Source of the DNA: Sulfurimonas sp. HSL3-7
Lineage (GTDB): Bacteria; Campylobacterota; Campylobacteria; Campylobacterales; Sulfurimonadaceae
DNA: 64,000 nt
Assembly: GCF_039645985.1 (NCBI RefSeq)
Contig: NZ_CP147919.1
Location: 1,860,001 to 1,924,000, forward strand
Reading direction: 5' to 3'
Shown here: in pieces, positions 56,286 through 64,000 of the stretch
Position numbering within the stretch: position 1 is the first letter of the stretch
Layout of the letters: each line of letters starts with the position of its first letter
Translations under genes and position numbers: made by a program
The notes under the pieces: model-generated
The model's database searches: none
What the model was told of the DNA's origin: nothing
Seen by the model: the letters and a program-made list of their open reading frames with translations, nothing else

Positions 56286-57380
56286 TTAAAAGGTAGCGAT
56301 GACCCGCTTAAAGACTTCGTAGAGTTTTTCGACCTCTTCACGCGTCGTTCTCTCATTGGGTGCATGGATCGTATCGTTTCGCACCCCGAATTCTATGACA
56401 TCTACGCCATACGGTGCAATATACCGGGCATCTGACGTCCCCCCGGCAGTGGAGTGTTTCGGTCTGATCCCGGTCACCTTCTCGATAGCCGCATCAATGG
56501 TACGTACGATTTTCGTGTTGGGGTCAGTCATAAAAGGATAAGCCGACTGGTCGAGTTTGAGTGTATAGTTCATCTCCGAAAAGTATTTATGGACGAAATC
56601 TTCTATCGCTTTTTGATCGGTCTTGGTGGAGTTGCGCACATTGAACATCATCTTCAGCTTACCGGGCGTGACATTGGTTACCTCCATGCCGGCACGGATG
56701 TCGGTTACGACAAACTTGCTCGGTGCAAAGTTCTCGTCGCCCTCGTCCAGATCGACACCCGCCATATGGTGCAGTACCTGAGCGACCTTGTGGATCGGAT
56801 TGGTCGCCTTTTCAGGATAGGCGGCATGGCCCTGTTTGCCGTGTTTTTCGATCACGCCGTTGATCGAGCCGCGGCGGCCGATCTTGATCGCATCGCCGAA
56901 CACCTCTTCGCAGGTCGGCTCCGCCACGATACAGGCATCCGGCATCATCTTCTGTTCATCTAGGTATTTCAGTACCTCGAGTGTTCCGTGTTTTGCCGGT
57001 CCCTCTTCATCTGAGGTCAGTAGCAATGAGAGGGTACCGTTGAAGTGTTCCGTCTCTTTGACCGCCTGTAAAAAGGCCGTAAAGCCCGACTTCATATCCT
57101 GCGCACCGCGTCCGTAGATATAGCCGTCCTGTTCTACTGCTGCATACGGGTCGACGCTCCACCCCTCGCCTGCCGGAACAACATCCACATGGCCTGCGAA
57201 GCAGAGGTGTTCGCCTTCACCGAACGTCTTGTAGACAAAGAGGTTCTTGACCCCGTTCGCATCCAGTCGCACCGCTGTAAAGTCATTAAGGTACTCTGCA
57301 ACAAAATCGAGCAGCCCACCGTCATCCGGTGTCTCGCTTTTGGCTTGCAGGATCTTTTTAAATAAGTCTATCAGTTCCAA
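56286..57380 (-). CDS. dapE: Succinyl-diaminopimelate desuccinylase
   Basis: 364 residues. Lysine/peptidoglycan pathway. FAGHVDVVPAGEGW, YGRGAQDMKSG, LLTSDEEGPA and VAEPTCEE hold the di-zinc ligands and catalytic Glu. Start is TTG at 57380 with GGGAAGAG upstream; no in-frame ATG is available because a TAG lies just before. Convergent with the fusion gene; close after a small lipoprotein gene. Confidence 0.93.
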   Translation of the reverse strand: MELIDLFKKILQAKSETPDDGGLLDFVAEYLNDFTAVRLDANGVKNLFVYKTFGEGEHLCFAGHVDVVPAGEGWSVDPYAAVEQDGYIYGRGAQDMKSGFTAFLQAVKETEHFNGTLSLLLTSDEEGPAKHGTLEVLKYLDEQKMMPDACIVAEPTCEEVFGDAIKIGRRGSINGVIEKHGKQGHAAYPEKATNPIHKVAQVLHHMAGVDLDEGDENFAPSKFVVTDIRAGMEVTNVTPGKLKMMFNVRNSTKTDQKAIEDFVHKYFSEMNYTLKLDQSAYPFMTDPNTKIVRTIDAAIEKVTGIRPKHSTAGGTSDARYIAPYGVDVIEFGVRNDTIHAPNERTTREEVEKLYEVFKRVIATF

Positions 57381-57389
57381 ATCTCTTCC

Positions 57390-57731
57390 CTAGAACTCAG
57401 GATTTTCATAAAAAACATAGTTGCTGTAATCGCTCACCTCAAAGTAGAGCTTCTTCTCACCCGGGTCGACCTTATAGTTGAAATTTTTATCCAGATAGCC
57501 GTAGCTGTAGCGGTAAGCACGCTGTTGGTTGTCATCGCGCCCCATACCTGTTGTCATCTTGTCGACCTTGATAAAACGCATGACCAGCTTCTCTCCTGCA
57601 TAGACATCCATCACCCCGTTGGTACCTGTCCAGTTTTGGATGCCGCGGCTCATCTGGTTCTGCTGTTCCTGCGTACAGCCGGCCATAATCAACCACAGTG
57701 CCAAAAGACTTAACCCTGCTATTTTCTTCAT
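57390..57731 (-). CDS. Small lipoprotein, 113 aa
   Basis: From ATG 57731 (GAGGA upstream). Signal MKKIAGLSLLALWLIMAGC, then a beta-rich domain (GVMDVYAGEKLVMRFIKVD, YRYSYGYLDKNFNYKVD, KLYFEVSDYSNYVFY). I do not recognise the family. It ends 10 bases before dapE and may be cotranscribed with it. Confidence 0.75.
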   Translation of the reverse strand: MKKIAGLSLLALWLIMAGCTQEQQNQMSRGIQNWTGTNGVMDVYAGEKLVMRFIKVDKMTTGMGRDDNQQRAYRYSYGYLDKNFNYKVDPGEKKLYFEVSDYSNYVFYENPEF

Positions 57732-57898
57732 ATGATCGTCCTCTTTTTTTAATAACAAAATCATAGCGTAAAGTGCTGATGTCTAGTTACGCTTTTCTCA
57801 CGCCAATGCCCTCTTACAGATAAGATTCAGCTCACCCTATTGGGAAAGCTTGGGATGGCCACTTTAAGCGCAAAGTTTTTCAGCCTCTCCAGATTTGG

Positions 57899-58033
57899 CT
57901 ATCTTTTCCACAACAGCCGGTTCCACAATTTCAGCATTTGATCAACACCAGTCCAACTGACGCCACCACTTTCCAGAACATACCGTTCAAAGAACTTTCC
58001 CCTTGCGACACAACTGTGAGGTGCTCTTGACGA
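57899..58033 (-). other. Possible gene remnant in a 370-base gap
   Basis: The stretch 57765-58143 has no good gene. One minus-strand frame of 44 codons reads protein-like (GKFFERYVLESGGVSW, then MLKLWNRLLWKR) to a TAG, but has no start or binding site. It may be debris of a larger gene. Not identified. Confidence 0.25.
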
Positions 58034-58143
58034 CTATTATATTGCGTACCGGATTGAGGAGAGGATAAATTCATTAAAGCGAACAGTTAAGAAAATACAT
58101 TATTTATTGTGTTATTATATTTTTATTGATTAAAGAAGGTGCT

Positions 58144-58470
58144 ATGTTCAGATCAAGAAAAAAATGCATATTTATACTATTTTTGTCGCTTTTATTTGTT
58201 ATTACGACAGCATTTTATTGCCAGAAAAAACTGGATCAGGTTAAAACAGAAAACAGGCTAAGAAAGGAAAGTACCCTTCTATTGGCCGATAAGATCAGTA
58301 CACTCGCCAAAAATATCCGTATTGCCACCTACCCCTCAGAATGCGACGATTTGACCAAAGATATCATCGGCGAAGAGTGTGATCTTGGGAACTATATGGA
58401 GTGGGCGGGCCCTGCTTTGGAAGACAATACGCAACAGCTACTTCTATATTTACAAGAATCTCAGCAGTAA
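58144..58470 (+). CDS. Single-pass membrane protein, 108 aa
   Basis: From ATG 58144 (GAAGG upstream). KKCIFILFLSLLFVITTAFY (about 6-25) is a membrane anchor, followed by a periplasmic helix with QVKTENRLRKES and a C-terminal part holding two Cys (SECDD and EECDLG). Family not recognised. Convergent with mutS7. Confidence 0.65.
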   Translation: MFRSRKKCIFILFLSLLFVITTAFYCQKKLDQVKTENRLRKESTLLLADKISTLAKNIRIATYPSECDDLTKDIIGEECDLGNYMEWAGPALEDNTQQLLLYLQESQQ

Positions 58471-58482
58471 AGCTCAAATACC

Positions 58483-61400
58483 TTAAAAATCATCCCAACC
58501 GCCCAGGTTGCTGCTGTTTTCGTCCTCTTCAACGATGTTGATCTCCGGTTCGGTCACCACCTGCTTCTCTTTTAGGAGCTGCTCTTCATAGTCGAGTTCA
58601 AGCCCTTTCGAAGTCATGACAAAACCTTTGACCCGGATCTTGCCGTCGTGGATCTCCCGGTGATGCTCTTTGCAAAGCGGGACAAGATTGCTGCGGTGGT
58701 CCTGATGGAAATGGCCGATAAATCCGGCATTGTCCGCCACCGACTGATGGGCGATGTGGTGCACGTCTTCGGCCACAGCGCCGCAGATAACGCACTTGGT
58801 CACATAGAGCTCTTTGTTGTATTTGGACGTACGTTTTTTCACCAAGAGTTCAAGCTCTTCAAAGTCATTGGAGAGACGCTTTCTTATCTTATTGGCGTTG
58901 GTCAAAAACTCATCATCCATGTGCAGTGATTTGGCAAATTCAAGACCATAGACCGAACTGCCGCTGCCCGACTGCAGGATGCGGTTGAAGAGCAGCTTGT
59001 CCTGTATCTCATCATAGACCACACTCAGATGCAGATCGACCACATTTTTGAGCTTTCTTATCTCCGGCATCGTCGCGAGTTGATGCAGGTGGGTAGCAAA
59101 AAGAAAGATCGAACGTAGTTTTGTCAGCTTCATGATCGCGCTGGCAACAATAGAGACGCCCGAAAGTGTCTCCGTACCGTGCGAGATCTCGTCACCCAGC
59201 ACCAGAGAGTGTTGCGAAGCGCGTTTAAAGATGTTTTTGAGTTCCAGCATCTCTACCGCAAAGGTCGAAAGCCCTTTAGCGAGGTTGTCTTTGGAGACGA
59301 TACGGGTAAAGATGGAGTCAAAAAGAGAGAATTTCATTGCACTGGCCGGAACATAGAAACCGGACTGGGCCAGAAGAACGGCAATACCGATGCTCTTCAT
59401 CAAAGAGGATTTACCGCTCGAATTGATGCCGTAAAGCAATACCCCGTTGATGTCGTGGCCGTCATGCACACGCACATCGAGCATCACCGTTTCGGGGTAA
59501 GGAAGGTCAAGATAGTCGCGCGTACCCATCACAACATCATTGGGGACATAGATCCCCTGGCGTTCCTGTATCTCGATGAGCGGGTGTCGCAGCGCCATGA
59601 TCTGCATAAAGTTCTCATCTTCGCGCACATCAACGATCGTCGGGCGGGCGTAATTGTACTGCTGGGCCACTTTTGCCGAACTCACCGCCACGTCAAGATC
59701 AGCCACATAGTGGATGATGCGTTCTAAAAGAATAGTGTATCGGCGTTCAAAGAGGCCCTGCAGGTTGACAAAACGCTCTTTGGCCAGGGCGACGATCTTG
59801 AGCCGGTTGCGCATGATCTTGTCGGAGAGCTGATCCGTCAGTTCCGAAGTGATCTTCACATTGTTGGTCAGTTTTTTTATGCTGAAATCACTAAAATCGA
59901 CAGAGAGCCCTTCTATCTCGATCTTCTCTTCTTTAAAGACCTTCTCGATCATCGACCAGCGGTTTTTGCTCAACGAGATATAGTACCCCTCTTTCTCCAG
60001 AAGGCCTAAGCTCACATACGACCCGTTGCTGTTCGCACTCATCCGTGAAAGCATCTCTTCGATGCGCACCATAATGATCTTGAAAGTCTGCAGCATACGT
60101 GCATTTTCGTCAACCAAAGTGTCGATACCGGCATCCACGCCCCGCATCAAAAAGTTCTCATCGATCGTCGCCATTGTAAAACGGCGGGAGGTCTCCAGGT
60201 CGACACTCTTTTGGATGTCACGGATAAACTCGCTGATCTCCTGTTCGGAAAACGGCGTCTTTTGGATCTTGTGCTTTTTGATGTAGTTCATCAGCTCCTG
60301 GACACCGGTCAGCGACTCATAGACATAGTTCATCTCAAAAGGGTGGAGGCGGCCCAGACTGATGCGCCGGGCAAGACGTTCAAGGTCATAGATCCCCCGA
60401 AGCGTCTCATCAAGCGTACGGGTATGGGTATTGACCCGGTCAATAAGGTTGTAACGGCGCACCAGTTCATCGCGGTCAAGCAGCGGGTTGAGCAGGCGCT
60501 CTTTTAAAAGCCGCTTGCCGATGGCCGTACATGATTTGTCGATCAGTTTGAAGAGTGTCATCTCATTACGGTCTTTGGAGATGATGCCCAGCTGTTCCAA
60601 AGCATTATTGCCGAGGTACATATAACGTTTGTTGTCAATGAGCTGCGGGCGGTAGAGCTTCTGGATGATGTGATAGTCGTGCTCAATGACGAAATGAACC
60701 AAAATAGCCAGAGACTCCGAAATCATCGGGGAGCGCTCAAGGTCCAGGTGCTCTATTGGCGAAAGAAGGGACTGGATGTTGTAGACATTCTGAAAAAGCT
60801 CGTTCTGATAGGCGATCTTATGGCGTTCATTGTTGATAGTGTAGTGGAAACGGTCGGCAATCTCAAGATAGCGGAGTACCTCTTTCTGGTTCTGCACCCC
60901 TTCCAAAAAAGTAATGACCACTTCAGAGGTCTTATGGACATTGAGCAGGTTAAAGATCTCATCAAGCGCAAAACTCTGGTCCTCAGAAGTACCGTGCGCC
61001 TCATAAAGCCAGGTCTTTCCCGTCGTCACATCGATGGCACTGTAGCCGACCGAAAAGATATCTCTGTGCTGATCGATGATCAGTGAAGCGATATAGTTAT
61101 CCTCATTGTCCGTCATATAGTCAAAATTGGTGCCCGGCGAGATGATCTGAGAGACATATCGGCTGACTTTAGGCGGCAGCCCTTTTTGACGGATAACGAT
61201 CACCGTATATTTTTTTTCCTGAATCAAACGCGCGAGATAGCGTTCAAAAGAGACCGAAGGGACCCCTGCCAACAGAGGGTTTTTAATTGAGTTTTCTACG
61301 ATGTTCTTGTTCTTCTTGGTAAGCTGGATATTGAGCAGCTCTGCCATCTCCTTTGCTTTGCCGACCTGCAGATCATCGTTGTTGACCTCATACACCTCGT

Positions 61401-61536
61401 AAAATGTGCCGATTTCCATAAAGATGACCGTATCATTGCCGTATTTGGATTCAAAATAGGTTTGAAGTTCAAAGTAAACTTCGGTCAGAAGCTTTTTTTT
61501 GTCGCTAAGAAGAGAAGTGATTTCACTGGCTAACAT
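58483..61536 (-). CDS. MutS7-type MutS homologue with C-terminal HNH domain
   Basis: 1017 residues. The N-terminus keeps the mismatch-contact motif (GTFYEVYE, Phe45-Tyr-Glu47). Connector, lever and clamp domains follow. ATPase: Walker [10 protein letters not shown] (703-711), Walker [11 protein letters not shown], His loop FATHLHQL. A classic HNH nuclease motif ends the chain: [27 protein letters not shown] (915-963). This is the architecture named MutS7, known from octocoral mitochondria, Epsilonproteobacteria and giant viruses. It may detect and cut mismatched DNA in one polypeptide, replacing MutL/MutH. TATAAT lies at 61567-61572. Confidence 0.93.
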   Translation of the reverse strand: MLASEITSLLSDKKKLLTEVYFELQTYFESKYGNDTVIFMEIGTFYEVYEVNNDDLQVGKAKEMAELLNIQLTKKNKNIVENSIKNPLLAGVPSVSFERYLARLIQEKKYTVIVIRQKGLPPKVSRYVSQIISPGTNFDYMTDNEDNYIASLIIDQHRDIFSVGYSAIDVTTGKTWLYEAHGTSEDQSFALDEIFNLLNVHKTSEVVITFLEGVQNQKEVLRYLEIADRFHYTINNERHKIAYQNELFQNVYNIQSLLSPIEHLDLERSPMISESLAILVHFVIEHDYHIIQKLYRPQLIDNKRYMYLGNNALEQLGIISKDRNEMTLFKLIDKSCTAIGKRLLKERLLNPLLDRDELVRRYNLIDRVNTHTRTLDETLRGIYDLERLARRISLGRLHPFEMNYVYESLTGVQELMNYIKKHKIQKTPFSEQEISEFIRDIQKSVDLETSRRFTMATIDENFLMRGVDAGIDTLVDENARMLQTFKIIMVRIEEMLSRMSANSNGSYVSLGLLEKEGYYISLSKNRWSMIEKVFKEEKIEIEGLSVDFSDFSIKKLTNNVKITSELTDQLSDKIMRNRLKIVALAKERFVNLQGLFERRYTILLERIIHYVADLDVAVSSAKVAQQYNYARPTIVDVREDENFMQIMALRHPLIEIQERQGIYVPNDVVMGTRDYLDLPYPETVMLDVRVHDGHDINGVLLYGINSSGKSSLMKSIGIAVLLAQSGFYVPASAMKFSLFDSIFTRIVSKDNLAKGLSTFAVEMLELKNIFKRASQHSLVLGDEISHGTETLSGVSIVASAIMKLTKLRSIFLFATHLHQLATMPEIRKLKNVVDLHLSVVYDEIQDKLLFNRILQSGSGSSVYGLEFAKSLHMDDEFLTNANKIRKRLSNDFEELELLVKKRTSKYNKELYVTKCVICGAVAEDVHHIAHQSVADNAGFIGHFHQDHRSNLVPLCKEHHREIHDGKIRVKGFVMTSKGLELDYEEQLLKEKQVVTEPEINIVEEDENSSNLGGWDDF

Positions 61537-61566
61537 CGATACGGTGCCCTAAATTTTAGTTCGGTT

Positions 61567-61572
61567 ATTATA
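61567..61572 (-). promoter_or_regulatory. -10 box of mutS7
   Basis: TATAAT on the minus strand in TGCTATAATAACC, 31 bases before the ATG. AGGGCACC is a weak ribosome-binding site. Confidence 0.5.
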
Positions 61573-61696
61573 GCACAGAGTCCCATGATAGGGAAACAGT
61601 CTATTTGTGATCCAATACTGAGAAAAACAGTCAATATTACTTGAATTTAATACCTGTTTTGCTATTATTTCATCTAATAATTGAGGAGATTTTTTT

Positions 61697-62113
61697 ATGA
61701 TCAAAAGACCTGAACCTGTTGACGAAGAAGTTATCTTTGATGGCCGAAGCCTTATCAGCGAAACAGACACCAAAGGTGTCATCACCTTTGTAAACCGAAA
61801 ATTTGTCGAGATGACCGGTTACACTAAACAAGAAGCCATCGGTCAGCCGCACAGTATTTTACGCCACCCGGATATGCCAAAGGTGGCTTTTGAACAGATG
61901 TGGAAGGTGATTAAAGAAGGCAAAGTATGGGACGGTTACGTTAAAAACCTCCGTAAAGACGGAAAGTACTACTGGGTCGATGTCCATATCGTTCCGAAAA
62001 AGGATGAGAACGGTACCATCATTGGCTACATTGCTTCGCGTAAGGTAACTGTACCCGATCGCCTTCAAAGCACTATTATCCAGTATAAGAAACTTCTAGA
62101 TGAGGAGAAGTAG
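61697..62113 (+). CDS. Stand-alone PAS sensor protein (CetB/Aer-type)
   Basis: 138 residues, nearly all one PAS domain (about 18-125). SETDTKGVITFVNRKFVEMTGY, RHPDMPKVAFEQMW and NLRKDGKYYWVDVHIVPK are the FAD-binding Aer-type signatures. In Campylobacter the like-sized CetB works with membrane protein CetA in energy taxis; no cetA is beside it here. GAGGAG precedes the ATG. Confidence 0.88.
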   Translation: MIKRPEPVDEEVIFDGRSLISETDTKGVITFVNRKFVEMTGYTKQEAIGQPHSILRHPDMPKVAFEQMWKVIKEGKVWDGYVKNLRKDGKYYWVDVHIVPKKDENGTIIGYIASRKVTVPDRLQSTIIQYKKLLDEEK

Positions 62114-62269
62114 GCACCACCCTACCCCTCTTTCGTATCATTCTCTTATTCATTGCACAGCTTTATAAATCATTGTCCTATTCTTTGCATCCCGTAGATT
62201 TATCGTTATACTTATAGACTCGTTTTCCCCGATAATAAACAGTATAAGATGAGTTTGAAAAGGATAGTA

Positions 62270-62821
62270 ATGCGATATCTACTACTGGTGCTTACGCTTA
62301 TAACATTAGCCAATCCACTCAGTGCAAAGGAAAAAGAAGTGTCTATCTACGACTTTAACGTGACGGCCATTGACGGGCAAGAGATCCCTATGTCCATTTA
62401 TAAAGAGAAGGTACTGTTGATCGTCAACGTCGCCAGCGAATGCGGGTTTACACCGCAGTACGAAGGCTTGGAGAAACTTTATGAATCGTACAGGGAGCAA
62501 GGGTTCATGGTACTCGGTTTTCCGTCCAACCAGTTCGGAGAACAAGAGCCCGGCACCAACAAGGAGATCCTGTTTTTTTGTCAGGGAAAATATGACGTTC
62601 AGTTCGATATGTTCGCCAAGATCGACGTTAACGGTGACGATGCCTCGCCCCTTTACCAGTATCTCAAGCATGAACAGAGCGGTTTGTTCTGGACAGAGTC
62701 GATCAAATGGAACTTTACAAAATTTTTAGTCGATCGAAAGGGCAACATCGTCAAACGCTACGGCCCTTCCACAAAGCCTGAAAGTATCAGGAAGGATATA
62801 GAGGCACTACTGAATAAATAG
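62270..62821 (+). CDS. Exported glutathione peroxidase (thiol peroxidase type)
   Basis: 183 residues from ATG 62270 (AAAAGGATAG upstream). Signal peptide (MRYLLLVLTLITLANPLSA), then the catalytic tetrad: Cys in VASECGFTP, Gln in SNQFGEQEPG, and Trp-Asn in KWNFTKF. A Cys, not selenocysteine, is used, so it probably draws electrons from thioredoxin-like partners in the periplasm. Intergenic 62822-63072 shows nothing convincing. Confidence 0.92.
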   Translation: MRYLLLVLTLITLANPLSAKEKEVSIYDFNVTAIDGQEIPMSIYKEKVLLIVNVASECGFTPQYEGLEKLYESYREQGFMVLGFPSNQFGEQEPGTNKEILFFCQGKYDVQFDMFAKIDVNGDDASPLYQYLKHEQSGLFWTESIKWNFTKFLVDRKGNIVKRYGPSTKPESIRKDIEALLNK

Positions 62822-63072
62822 TGCCAAGTGCTAAGAAAAGATAATTAATAAAGAGTAAGCTGTCAACACATCCATTCAAGCAGGAAAAATGGCGATGCGT
62901 ATCTAAATACGGAAGCAGCATAAAAGTTATAAATTTAGAGTGAACATCATTACGTGAGGAATACCCTTCTTTTCACAGAAATGTCAGCAAGCTGAACGTT
63001 TTACTCATTTTGCGACTGGTGAGGAGAGAAAGACGATGGTCCCGAAGATTCAGAGCCAAAAACCTGCAACGT

Positions 63073-64000
63073 TTACTCGTAGTAGCCTTTGCTAGAGCCG
63101 TAGCCGTAACCGTAGCCATAGCCGTAACCATGGCGTTTGCTCGATTCAATGCCATTAAGAATAAAGCCGAGATTATTGAGGTCATGTTCTTTAGAGAACT
63201 TGTCCACATTTTTAAGATAGGCTTTCTTCGAGTAGTTCGCACGTGTCACGATCAAACCGATATCGGCCGTCTTCAGCAGGATCATCGCATCGCTCACCAG
63301 ACCGATCGGCGGTGTATCAAAAATAATATACGCATACTTTTCCGAGAGTGTTTGAATCAGTTGCTCGAAACCTTCTTTCACCAAAAGCTCCGATGGGTTC
63401 GGCGGCTTCGGTCCCGAAGTGATGACATCAACATTTTCCAAGACCTCTTTTTGCAGGGCCTCTTCGAGTGTGTTGCTGCCTGAAAGCACGGAGCTCACAC
63501 CGATCTTGTTCGTAATATTGAACTCTTCATGCATACGGGAACGACGCATATCCAGATCAAGTATGATCACTTTTTTGCCGGTTGCGGCAATCATCTTGGC
63601 CAGTGAAACCGCGATAATTGTCTTGCCTTCACCCGAGATCGAAGAGGTCAATGCAACGATCTTGGATTTTTTGGTACCGCCCACAAACTGCAGGTTCGTA
63701 CGAAGCACACGCATCGCCTCTTCAAACTGCGAATACCCCCTCTTGTTCTTACGTTGCGGGATAGCACCATAGAGGGGAATAGTGCTGATCTTATCGAAAT
63801 CCTCAGCTGTTTTAAGGGTATCGTCCAGAAAAGAGCGTAAAAAGGCCGAAGCGACCCCGACGATAAGCCCAAGGATCATCCCCACTAAAATAATAAACAG
63901 ACGTTTTGGTTTGATAGGGAGCTTCGGCAGCAGTACCGAATCAAGCACACGTGTTTTCGATATGGTCGAGGAGCTTAAGATTGCCGTTTCGGCCCGTTTT
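63073..64000 (-). CDS. Wzc/GumC-type tyrosine kinase, C-terminal part
   Basis: The frame runs through the right edge; about 308 residues are visible. A Wzz-type membrane helix (KRLFIILVGMILGLIVGVA) is followed by the BY-kinase: Walker A SSISGEGKTI, Walker A' VIILDLDMRRSR, and Walker B YIIFDTPPIG. The tail RHGYGYGYGYGYG then SSKGYYE is a tyrosine cluster for autophosphorylation. It controls chain length or export of capsule/exopolysaccharide. More of that locus should lie beyond 64 kb. Confidence 0.9.
   Translation of the reverse strand, partial: KRAETAILSSSTISKTRVLDSVLLPKLPIKPKRLFIILVGMILGLIVGVASAFLRSFLDDTLKTAEDFDKISTIPLYGAIPQRKNKRGYSQFEEAMRVLRTNLQFVGGTKKSKIVALTSSISGEGKTIIAVSLAKMIAATGKKVIILDLDMRRSRMHEEFNITNKIGVSSVLSGSNTLEEALQKEVLENVDVITSGPKPPNPSELLVKEGFEQLIQTLSEKYAYIIFDTPPIGLVSDAMILLKTADIGLIVTRANYSKKAYLKNVDKFSKEHDLNNLGFILNGIESSKRHGYGYGYGYGYGSSKGYYE

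Noticed and set aside
62822-63072. Intergenic region before the kinase end
   Set aside because: No hairpin, repeat or convincing frame found; reported as empty.

Overview
The window is a chromosomal segment of a Campylobacterota (Epsilonproteobacteria) bacterium, most likely a sulfur/hydrogen-oxidising lineage near Sulfurimonas or Sulfuricurvum. The main evidence is the unbroken run rplU-rpmA-obg-proB-fmt-birA-parA-parB-atpF'FHAGDC-tolQ-tolR-tolA-tolB-pal-cpoB-slyD-fabD-mtnN. From memory, this is the order seen in Campylobacter and its relatives. A MutS7-type mutS gene with an HNH tail and a CetB-like PAS protein also fit. The sequence is fairly GC-balanced for this phylum. The species call is inference from gene content; no database was searched.

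Layout. 1-7.4 kb (minus): ileS, a 38-residue membrane peptide gene, gatA and guaB form one operon. Beyond it lie an RDD membrane protein gene and metY, which is cut by the window edge. 7.5-9.3 kb (plus): a divergent cinA homologue, then six tRNA genes (Lys-Asp-Val-Glu-Val-Asp) behind a textbook promoter. 9.3-21.1 kb is the accessory part. It holds a repeat of the last tRNA-Asp end, a lipoprotein with ten 25-residue BspA/DUF285-type repeats, flavoproteins, an AraC regulator facing an SDR/flavoprotein/cyclophilin-like cluster, a lipoprotein metallo-hydrolase, small envelope proteins, an LpxR-type lipid A deacylase, and an intact DUF429 gene plus a decayed second copy. 21.1-30.5 kb (mostly plus): lemA-DUF3137, ytfJ-like, an EI24 membrane protein, two EamA exporters, mutY, a Na+/H+ antiporter, chaN, and a two-gene unit ending in a heptamer repeat.

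30.7-52.7 kb (minus) is the conserved core: rhodanese, ttcA-like, mtnN, a nitrilase-family gene, fabD, a Fis-type regulator, slyD, Tol-Pal, F1 ATP synthase with both b-type subunits, parAB, birA, fmt, proB, obg and L27/L21. obg through parB are joined by 4-20 base overlaps (11-base gap before parB). The rplU mRNA has a leader of about 200 nt with mutually exclusive pairings. 52.7-64 kb: ridA and a thioredoxin-like gene, an M20 amidohydrolase coupled to a rare HATPase-GNAT fusion, dapE, small envelope proteins, MutS7, a stand-alone PAS protein, a periplasmic glutathione peroxidase, and the 3' part of a Wzc-type tyrosine kinase gene running off the right edge.

The strongest leads are MutS7, the HATPase-GNAT fusion, the rplU leader, the DUF429/LpxR rearrangement, the tRNA-Asp scar, and several enzymes missing a canonical residue (SDR Tyr to His; TtcA missing one iron-sulfur Cys; a flavoprotein without a CxxC). 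No CRISPR array, intact insertion sequence, rRNA gene, prophage or parS site was seen.
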